Part shown: positions 57,460-64,000 of the stretch, piece after piece
Numbering within the stretch: the first letter of the stretch is position 1
Layout: each line of letters begins with the position of its first letter
Assembly: GCF_900460535.1 (NCBI RefSeq)
Contig: NZ_UHIL01000002.1
Location: 124,001 to 188,000, forward strand
DNA from: Vibrio parahaemolyticus
GTDB taxonomy: Bacteria > Pseudomonadota > Gammaproteobacteria > Enterobacterales > Vibrionaceae
Direction: 5' to 3'
Length of the DNA stretch: 64,000 nt
Translations under genes and position numbers: made by a program
The notes under the pieces: model-generated
What the model was told of the DNA's origin: nothing
The model's input: only the letters and a program-made list of their open reading frames with translations
Database searches by the model: none

Positions 57460-57783
57460 TTTTCATTTAATGACGCTGATGATATAGCGAAGGTCTCGCC
57501 ATGACAACGTATCGATTTGTTCATAAATGCAAAATGCTATCCACTTATCGACAATAACCGTCGCAGAAAGACGCATCCGTATCCCCTCAATAACCCGTTC
57601 ATGGTGCAAATTTTTTCATCTTCGCTCCCCTCTAGTGACCCGACCAAAGGGCAGTTTGTCAGCGAGATATGAGAATTGGTTGAGATTTGGTCAACTCTGC
57701 ATTGTGATTGATCTAAAGACTGTTATGCCACGGGATGTTGTGCTTTAATCGAGGCAGATATTCACAAATTAGGAAAGGGAACC
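57460..57783. other. 324-bp intergenic region upstream of tmaR
   Basis: Contains the promoters of the 72-residue gene and tmaR. No RNA gene, operator or further coding frame with support was seen. Confidence 0.4.
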
Positions 57784-58098
57784 ATGAGTAGCGTATTTGA
57801 AATCGTTAACCAAGCTCGTCGTAAAAACAAACTAAAACGTGAGCTACTTGATAACGAAAAGAAAGTTCGTGATAACCGTAAACGTGTAGACCTTCTAGAA
57901 AACCTACTAGACTACATCAAACCAGAAATGTCTCACGATGAAATCGTCGCTATCATCAAAAACATGAAAGCTGACTACGAAGACCGCGTTGATGATCACA
58001 TCATCAAAAGTGCAGAGATTTCTAAAGCACGTCGTGACATCAGCCGTCGCATTCGCGAACTGACTGAAGAAGACAAGCAAACTAGCGGCAAAAAATAA
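57784..58098 (+). CDS. tmaR: pole-localiser protein TmaR (YeeX, DUF496)
   Basis: A 104-residue, highly charged coiled-coil protein with the family's opening [18 protein letters not shown] and closing [15 protein letters not shown]. Length and sequence match E. coli YeeX/TmaR, which clusters at one pole and controls PTS enzyme I. That role is transferred from E. coli. AGGAAAGGG lies just upstream of the ATG, and strong codon bias suggests high expression. Confidence 0.92.
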   Translation: MSSVFEIVNQARRKNKLKRELLDNEKKVRDNRKRVDLLENLLDYIKPEMSHDEIVAIIKNMKADYEDRVDDHIIKSAEISKARRDISRRIRELTEEDKQTSGKK

Positions 58099-58118
58099 GC
58101 CCGATTAGTTCAAGTTTC

Positions 58119-58156
58119 AAACCCCGAGTGAGCATTCCTTACTCGGGGTTTCTTTT
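58119..58156 (+). terminator. terminator after tmaR
   Basis: AAACCCCGAGT (58119-58129) pairs with ACTCGGGGTTT (58141-58151), followed by CTTTTTG. Confidence 0.88.
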
Positions 58157-58220
58157 TGTCACTTTGTAGTCCAGTGTGTACAATAAAACCATTCTCGAAT
58201 CCCAACACACTCTAATTTCT

Positions 58221-59558
58221 ATGCCTTCAACTTCTACTAAAGCACAACCTACGTTAGCAAAACAACTGTTTACGATGACATGGCCAATGCTGTTTGGTGT
58301 GTTGTCTTTAATGAGTTTTCAACTTGTCGACAGTGCATTTATCGGTCAGCTTGGCGTTTTACCGCTTGCCGCTCAAGGTTTCACCCTACCGCTTCAAATG
58401 GTCATTATCGGCATTCAAGTAGGCTTAGGCATCGCGACTACCGCAGTGATCTCTAAAGCCTTGGGTGCGAATGATGCTCGCTATGCCAAACAACTTGGCG
58501 GATTGGTCTTAATGATTGGTTCAATCGGTGTTGCGGTATTCGGCCTCTTAATTTGGCTGCTGCGTTACCCGATTTTATCTCTGCTCAGCGCGCCAGAAAC
58601 TGTTATGCCTATCATAGATAGTTACTGGCCTTGGTGGCTGCTGAGCTCATGGGCTGGTGCAGTCCTTTATTTTTACTACAGTATTTGTCGTGCCAATGGC
58701 AACACTATGCTTCCGGGCACGATGATGATGGTGACAAGTGGTGTGAACTTGGTATTAGACCCGCTGTTCATTTTCACGCTCGATCTCGGCATTAATGGTG
58801 CAGCGTTGGCAACCTTAGTTGCATTTGGATTTGGTATCCTTGTCGTTGCGCCAAGAGTGAAGCGCAACCACTGGGCTACAACGCAATGGCAAGATCTGAA
58901 TGTGATGAAAAGCGTCTCTTCGATAGGTAACATCATGGGGCCAGCCATGGTCAGTCAATTGCTACCGCCGCTCTCTTCAATGTTAGCGACCAAGTTGCTT
59001 GCCAGCTTTGGAACTGCCGCAGTCGCTGCTTGGGCGCTAGGTTCGCGTTACGAGTTTTTTGCCATTGTGTCTGTATTGGCACTGACCATGTCGATGCCCC
59101 CAATGGTGGGGCGCTTGTTAGGCGCAAAGAACTATCGAGACATTCAATCTCTGGTTGGAATAGCGGTTAAGTTCATTCTTGGCTTCCAGTTTTTGATTGC
59201 GGCGATTACCTTCTTGCTTGCAAACCCGCTCGCGTTGTTAATGACAAGTGATACCCAAGTAGAACAAGTGCTCCACATGCATCTAATGATTGTGCCGATA
59301 AGTTTGGGCTCTCTTGGCGTTTGTATGCTGATGGTGTCGATTTGCAATGCGCTAGGGAAATCGTACACAGCATTAACCATTTCGGCATTGCGCTTGTTTG
59401 TTTTCTTCCTACCTTGCCTATGGCTGGGTGCGCAACTGGGCGGTATCAGAGGTCTGCTGTTTGGTGCGTGTGTGGGTAATATTATGGCGGGTATTTCTGC
59501 TTACCTTACTTACCGTAAAACCATACACAAACTTGCGATAAAGCAAGCTACAGCCTAA
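58221..59558 (+). CDS. MATE-family multidrug/sodium antiporter
   Basis: The ATG at 58221 gives 445 residues starting MPSTSTKAQPTLAKQLFTMTWPM (first part). A GTG at 58176 would add 15 residues but sits close behind the tmaR terminator; neither has a good ribosome-binding site. Twelve transmembrane segments in two halves and LVDSAFIGQLGVLPLAA near residue 35 are typical of MATE pumps. Substrate and the DinF versus NorM subgroup are unclear; the form resembles DinF-like Vibrio pumps. Confidence 0.88.
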   Translation: MPSTSTKAQPTLAKQLFTMTWPMLFGVLSLMSFQLVDSAFIGQLGVLPLAAQGFTLPLQMVIIGIQVGLGIATTAVISKALGANDARYAKQLGGLVLMIGSIGVAVFGLLIWLLRYPILSLLSAPETVMPIIDSYWPWWLLSSWAGAVLYFYYSICRANGNTMLPGTMMMVTSGVNLVLDPLFIFTLDLGINGAALATLVAFGFGILVVAPRVKRNHWATTQWQDLNVMKSVSSIGNIMGPAMVSQLLPPLSSMLATKLLASFGTAAVAAWALGSRYEFFAIVSVLALTMSMPPMVGRLLGAKNYRDIQSLVGIAVKFILGFQFLIAAITFLLANPLALLMTSDTQVEQVLHMHLMIVPISLGSLGVCMLMVSICNALGKSYTALTISALRLFVFFLPCLWLGAQLGGIRGLLFGACVGNIMAGISAYLTYRKTIHKLAIKQATA

Positions 59559-59573
59559 GTTTTAGTATTAACA

Positions 59574-59603
59574 AAGAAGCCCTCAACTGAGGGCTTCTTA
59601 CTA
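59574..59603. terminator. bidirectional terminator, MATE and oxidoreductase genes
   Basis: AAGAAGCCCTC (59574-59584) pairs perfectly with GAGGGCTTCTT (59589-59599) around AACT. The T-runs are short, but it lies between convergent genes. Confidence 0.75.
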
Positions 59604-59631
59604 TCAGCTTTTGGCTATACCATGCACAAGT

Positions 59632-60609
59632 TTACTGGTCAGCAGGGAATACTACGCCAGTTTGTTTGCGTACTTCAGTCAATACTTTTGCAACGGTCAA
59701 CGAACGTTGTTTCATTTGTTCATCAATCACACCAAGCTTTAACTGCTTCGCAAATGCTTCTGCTTCGTAGAACATATGATTCTCGGTTTGAGGCAAAGTT
59801 AGGGTCTCTTTTTCTTCACCACGAAGAATACGCTCTACACCACGGCCTGTGGCGATCATATCGACCAACACACTGCCTTGCTCACCTTGAAACTCGCTTG
59901 GGATAAGAGAATCACTGACTTTCGAGTGCAGAAGATTTACGTTAAAGCCATCATACGCCAGCGTTACGCTGCCGCATCCGTCAACGCCTGATGGAAGCAC
60001 ATGTGCACTGGCTTGAACAGAGTTCGGCTCACCAAACAACTCTATCGCAGAACCCACGCAGTAATAACCGATGTCCATGATGGAGCCATTGGAAAACGCA
60101 GGATTGAATGTGTTTGGATTTTCTCCATTTAGATATTTTTGGTATCTCGATGAATACTGGCAATAGCTAATCGTCGCATGTCGTAACGGAGCGATAGACG
60201 GTAAGCTCTCTTTCAATACTTGGAAGTTTGGTGTGTAAGGCGACATAAACGCTTCAAACAACACAACGTTGTTTTCCTCAGCACAGGCAAACATCTGTTG
60301 TGCCAATGCGTAGTTCGAAGCCATTGGCTTTTCACAAATGACGTGTTTGCCCGCTTTTAACATTTGAATAGCTTGAGGAGCATGAAGCGAATTCGGACTG
60401 GCGATGTACACCGCATCAATGTCTGCATCCTGACCTAATGCTTCTAGGCTGTCGTAATAAGTATCTGCATCATAAGGCGTGCCAAACAAACGCGCTTTTT
60501 CTATATCTCTCGAATACACAGCTTTAAGGCAAAACTGCTTGGTTTGGATTGCCGCTTCAACAAATTGTTGCGAAATCCAGTTAGTCCCGATAACAGCGAG
60601 TTTAAACAT
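59632..60609 (-). CDS. Gfo/Idh/MocA-family oxidoreductase
   Basis: A 325-residue NAD(P)-dependent dehydrogenase. The dinucleotide-binding start LAVIGTNWISQQF replaces the usual GxGxxG with a looser form seen in part of the family. The conserved EKP of the catalytic region is in VICEKPMASN near residue 95, and DIGYYCVGSAIELFGEP near 180 matches the substrate domain. It probably acts on a sugar or inositol-like compound. AGGAAG precedes the ATG. No sugar-utilisation genes are adjacent. Confidence 0.87.
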   Translation of the reverse strand: MFKLAVIGTNWISQQFVEAAIQTKQFCLKAVYSRDIEKARLFGTPYDADTYYDSLEALGQDADIDAVYIASPNSLHAPQAIQMLKAGKHVICEKPMASNYALAQQMFACAEENNVVLFEAFMSPYTPNFQVLKESLPSIAPLRHATISYCQYSSRYQKYLNGENPNTFNPAFSNGSIMDIGYYCVGSAIELFGEPNSVQASAHVLPSGVDGCGSVTLAYDGFNVNLLHSKVSDSLIPSEFQGEQGSVLVDMIATGRGVERILRGEEKETLTLPQTENHMFYEAEAFAKQLKLGVIDEQMKQRSLTVAKVLTEVRKQTGVVFPADQ

Positions 60610-60667
60610 GTCACTTCCTTTATATTCGTTCTAAAAAGCCGTAATGAATTCGGCTTATCAGTGCGAT

Positions 60668-63316
60668 TTAAGCAAGCTTTAGTTCATTAAACAACTCAAA
60701 TAACTGGTTAGATTTATACGGCTTTGGCAAATACGCATCCATACCCGCAGCAAAACAATTGTGAATGTCCTCTTCCAACACACTCGCGGTCAAAGCAATG
60801 ATGGTTGTTTTCTTGCAGCCCACTCTCTTTTCCCAACGGCGAATCTCTTTTGTCGCGGTTAGGCCATCCATCACCGGCATCATACAATCCATCAAAATGG
60901 CGTCAAACTGCTCACCTTTGGTGATGGCATCCAGCGCTTCTTGCCCGTTACTCGTAATTAAGTAGTCGTACCCTGCTTTATCTAAGAAAAAGCTCGCGAT
61001 TTTTTGGTTCATTAGATTGTCTTCAGCAATCAGTATTCTTCGATGAGTTCGAGATATTTTAGATTCAGCGCGAGATGCAATATTTGTGACATTGTCACGC
61101 AATGTATTCTTCTCGAGCTTAGCTAGCTCTTCGATGGCATGTTTGAATCGATTACCCAAGAATGGTTGAGTCAACACGGCATGCACGTTTTCCGCGTTCG
61201 TGTAAGAGCTCGTCAAATGGTGCTGGCACACTACTACTCGACGAACATCATAAACTTCAGCCAGTTCACTCAAACAGCTATCGATATCCATCTGACCGTC
61301 ATTACATAAGAAAATGACATCGAAATCTTCATCTAGCGCTTTTGCTTCCGAAAGTGAGTTAACGCCTACCAGCTTAATTTGAGCTAAACGACACTCTTGG
61401 ACAATTTGCTCTGCATAAGCATAGTTATCACATATAAAGAGCCCTCTTTTGACCACATCGGAATGCCAACCAAAGAGAGGTAACGCCTCTACTTCTATTG
61501 AAAAACCAAAGCATGTGCCCACCCCCTTGGTCGAGGTTGCCACTAGCTTGCCTCCCATCATTGACACTAATTGGCGACAAATCGCAAGCCCTAGCCCTGT
61601 TCCGCCAAACTGTCTCGAAACGCCTTCGTCTTCCTGAGTAAACGGCTCAAAAATGGTCGCCAGTTTGTCCCTTTCGATACCGATGCCCGAATCCTTGATA
61701 AGAAATGTTAGCGAACCTCGCCCTTGCTCTAACGCTTCTTCGTAGCTAACGTCGACTGAGATATAGCCTTGTTCAGTAAACTTAACGGCATTGGAAACCA
61801 GATTAGTAATGATCTGTTTGATGCGATGATCATCGACCATCACGCGAGCCGGAATGTTTTCATCCAATGAAATATCGAGTTCAAGCTGTTTGGACGTGGC
61901 TTTAGATTGAAACAAAATCACCGATTGATAAACGACTTCGCGAATGTCAGCTTCAACCAACGACAATTCGAGGCGCCCCGACTCGATCTTAGACAAATCT
62001 AGAATATCGTTTAGCAATGCAAGCAAAGTGTGAGAAGAGGTATCGATGTCATCCACGACTTCTTGTTGATGAGGTGATAGCTCACTTTGCGACAAAATCT
62101 CAGTCATCCCCATGATGCCATTCAACGGCGTTCGAATCTCATGGGACATGTTGGCAAGAAATACAGATTTTGCTCTATTGGCTGCCACTGCCGACTCTTT
62201 GGCGTGCAGTATTTCGTGAGTTTGCCTTTGCTTTTCTTCCACCACACGATTGACTTGCTGCGCAAAGAGAGTGAACTCGTCACTACCATCGACTGCGACT
62301 TTTTTCTCTTTTTCTTCCTCATTAACAAGGGCATTAAGAGCATGAATGATTGCGCCAATCTTACTGTTAACACGATACCAAGTGGCAAACCCCAACCAGC
62401 CAAGCAAGAGAAGAACTACCGCAACACCACAGGTAATGAGCAATACATTTCGTTTTTGCTCATTGACTTGAGTAAGTAGGGATTGCTCAGCTTGACGAGT
62501 AAATCCTTCAATCATCATTTGCAGTCGCTGAACCCGAAAATCGAGTTCGTCAAGGTAAGCCGCATAATCGCTGCGTGGCATGTCGCCATTCATTAGCCTC
62601 GCTCTTGATTCCAAATTACGTTGATAACGGGGGGAGCTGAAAAGGCCAAGCAGTTTATCGACATGCGCATAAGATGCCCCCAAATGCAAAAATGCATCTA
62701 GGTTTTGCTGCTGACGATCAATGGTTTGAAAAAAAACGCTTTGGTTCAGCTTCGCATCTGGATCCATCACTAAACGGTAGGTCAGCCAAGCCTCTTTTTG
62801 CGTCCAATAAGATAATTGAGCAAGGTAAGCAATAAAGTTCTGCATGGCGTGCCCATCGCTATTTCCATACAGCTGATAGTTTTGTAGCAAAGAAAGCGAC
62901 ATTTCTTGCAACAACTGAAACGCCCAATCACCCACTTCATCTGTGTTGGTAAGATCCCCAGACACCATACCAAGCATCGCCTCTTTTAAATCATCGGCGT
63001 ACTCGGAAGTGTGTGGATTAGTGGAAAATTTATGATGCATGGAGAGCACCACATTATTTTGGACATCCACTTCGATGCTTAAAGGCGTTTCCTGACCGTA
63101 TTGGCGTCTGTCTTTTTCCATGCTGTAGATAAAGTGCGAAGCCTGAGATATCAGCTGGAATCCCTGTATGTTGCTTACGGTTTGGTTGAGGTGATCGACT
63201 CGCACCGAATTTGCATAAAACTGGTGGATCGCAAAAGCAACGATCACCACTGCGGGTAATAACGCTAACAACGCTAAACGTGTTTTGATTGATAATCTCA
63301 GCATCCATCTTTCCAT
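60668..63316 (-). CDS. hybrid sensor histidine kinase with pseudo-receiver and receiver
   Basis: An 882-residue membrane kinase. Transmembrane segments near 12-30 and 290-312 flank an all-helical periplasmic domain with SHFIYSMEKDRRQYGQE, which resembles NIT-type sensor domains (tentative). HisKA has its phospho-His near 392 in NMSHEIRTPLNG, followed by an ATPase domain to about 610. A receiver-like region at about 625-745 lacks the phospho-Asp (VIFLCNDGQ), and a final receiver has Asp near 807 in AILMDCMMP. No histidine phosphotransfer domain is visible, so a separate partner is needed. ATG 63304 is an alternative start with GGAAAG upstream. Confidence 0.88.
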   Translation of the reverse strand: MERWMLRLSIKTRLALLALLPAVVIVAFAIHQFYANSVRVDHLNQTVSNIQGFQLISQASHFIYSMEKDRRQYGQETPLSIEVDVQNNVVLSMHHKFSTNPHTSEYADDLKEAMLGMVSGDLTNTDEVGDWAFQLLQEMSLSLLQNYQLYGNSDGHAMQNFIAYLAQLSYWTQKEAWLTYRLVMDPDAKLNQSVFFQTIDRQQQNLDAFLHLGASYAHVDKLLGLFSSPRYQRNLESRARLMNGDMPRSDYAAYLDELDFRVQRLQMMIEGFTRQAEQSLLTQVNEQKRNVLLITCGVAVVLLLLGWLGFATWYRVNSKIGAIIHALNALVNEEEKEKKVAVDGSDEFTLFAQQVNRVVEEKQRQTHEILHAKESAVAANRAKSVFLANMSHEIRTPLNGIMGMTEILSQSELSPHQQEVVDDIDTSSHTLLALLNDILDLSKIESGRLELSLVEADIREVVYQSVILFQSKATSKQLELDISLDENIPARVMVDDHRIKQIITNLVSNAVKFTEQGYISVDVSYEEALEQGRGSLTFLIKDSGIGIERDKLATIFEPFTQEDEGVSRQFGGTGLGLAICRQLVSMMGGKLVATSTKGVGTCFGFSIEVEALPLFGWHSDVVKRGLFICDNYAYAEQIVQECRLAQIKLVGVNSLSEAKALDEDFDVIFLCNDGQMDIDSCLSELAEVYDVRRVVVCQHHLTSSYTNAENVHAVLTQPFLGNRFKHAIEELAKLEKNTLRDNVTNIASRAESKISRTHRRILIAEDNLMNQKIASFFLDKAGYDYLITSNGQEALDAITKGEQFDAILMDCMMPVMDGLTATKEIRRWEKRVGCKKTTIIALTASVLEEDIHNCFAAGMDAYLPKPYKSNQLFELFNELKLA

Positions 63317-63917
63317 GTGTTACGAACGCCTACTGATTTAATACTAGACTAGTTTCACACATTAATAATGGATATTGATGAGTTAAAAAACACTCTCATT
63401 TCACCTAGTAACACTAGGGATATAGGGTTACGGCGGGTTTAGGTGCCTGTTTTAAACTGTGATTCAAAGCAAGTTTTTTGATCATCAAAAAATGACCTAA
63501 ACGCTCAAATCCAAGTCATACCTAAGCAGCAAAATGTAAAACAGACATTTATCATTTGAATGTTTACCACTCCCGTTGTCTTATCGAGTGAGATCACATT
63601 AATCTAGAAAAGAATCGAGGCTATTTACATTTAGATTTTGAAGCTATTCGTTATCGTTACAAAAAAAGTCAGCAAGTTATTAAAAGTCAATAGTACAAAC
63701 ACCCCGCTTTAGTCACATTAATCAACCAGAAATAATGCCCTACTTAGCAGTTTTAACTGGTATTAATTTTCCTAGCAGAATAAGAACTCTCACCTTAGAA
63801 TCCGCACACATAATTATTACAACCCGATTACATAACCCACCAAACTCCACACTCTACCGTTGAGGTAACAGTAGTGAGTATGGTTAGCCCTCAAAACGTG
63901 AAAGGTCCAATACAACA
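63317..63917. other. 601-bp intergenic region, kinase and GAPDH-like gene divergent
   Basis: AT-rich, with no supported gene or RNA. It should hold the promoters of both divergent genes. I see no clear operator. Confidence 0.45.
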
Positions 63918-64000
63918 ATGAGTCCAGAGAAATATCTCCAAGACTGGCAAACGAGCCAAACGATTGCTGAATCTATCTCCCCTCTTATTGGTAAGCTATA
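63918..64000 (+). CDS. probable glyceraldehyde-3-phosphate dehydrogenase, 5' end only
   Basis: The first 27 codons are visible before the window ends. The start MSPEKYLQDWQTSQTIAES and then ISPLIGKL resembles the N-terminal extension of the long (about 480-residue) GAPDH of marine gammaproteobacteria. The call is from memory of that sequence and rests on very little. The ribosome-binding site is not obvious. Confidence 0.5.
   Translation, partial: MSPEKYLQDWQTSQTIAESISPLIGKL

Noticed and set aside
63420..63440. Possible short regulatory repeat near TAGGGATATAGGGTTA
   Set aside because: Short and imperfect; no second copy in the intergenic region.

Overview
The window is an ordinary-looking stretch of a marine Vibrio genome, most likely a Harveyi-clade species close to V. 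alginolyticus or V. parahaemolyticus, and probably the smaller chromosome. The evidence is a set of Vibrio hallmarks: the arrest peptide VemP in front of a secD-secF pair, the autoinducer-2 receptor operon luxPQ, a napFDABC operon followed by a 44-residue membrane peptide, and a phaB-phaA-phasin-phaC polyhydroxybutyrate cluster. The species and chromosome are inferences. No insertion sequence, prophage, integron, CRISPR array, rRNA or tRNA gene was recognised.

Layout. 1-4.5 kb: the end of a LruC-domain protein, a lipoprotein, a small membrane-anchored protein, a mercaptopyruvate sulfurtransferase and a c-di-GMP phosphodiesterase with a degenerate GGDEF. 4.5-10.6 kb: a secreted GH18 chitinase, then a SorC-type regulator divergent from transaldolase and transketolase, with repeated palindromic half-sites between them. 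10.6-19.5 kb: an Aer-like and a second chemoreceptor, an MFS transporter, a DAHP synthase with a TyrR-like box, an OmpA-family porin, a ten-copy GGATTTTT array, a HAD phosphatase and the ribosome rescue factor ArfB. 19.5-27.6 kb: an RND efflux pump, dCMP deaminase, peptidase T, a DUF6279 lipoprotein and an unlisted 57-residue protein. 27.7-35 kb: narP and narQ divergent from the periplasmic nitrate reductase operon, whose promoter carries FNR-like and NarP-like sites. 35-39.3 kb: the PHB operon, with an internal terminator ahead of phaC. 40-46.3 kb: a LysE exporter, then secF-secD-vemP and several small unknown genes. 46.3-51.9 kb: a methyltransferase, Lrp/AsnC regulator with DMT exporter, a PilZ protein, and a MarR-controlled HlyD/DUF2955 efflux pair with a duplicated palindromic operator. 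52-55.7 kb: luxPQ. 56-64 kb: a GIY-YIG protein, YceH, TmaR, a MATE pump, a Gfo/Idh/MocA oxidoreductase, a large hybrid histidine kinase with a pseudo-receiver, and the start of a probable GAPDH gene.

How the parts work together. Several blocks are self-contained regulated modules: SorC regulator plus pentose-phosphate genes; NarQP plus Nap; VemP plus SecDF; MarR plus efflux pump; LuxP plus LuxQ. The most informative non-coding signals are a long-range RNA pairing between the vemP stop codon and the secD ribosome-binding region, a promoter that would start vemP mRNA on a stable 5' hairpin, the tal operator cluster, the 16-bp inverted operator in front of marR, and the 8-bp tandem array. I did not find a convincing undescribed multi-gene system. 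The VemP-SecDF module is the most striking mechanism here, but it is already known from V. alginolyticus.
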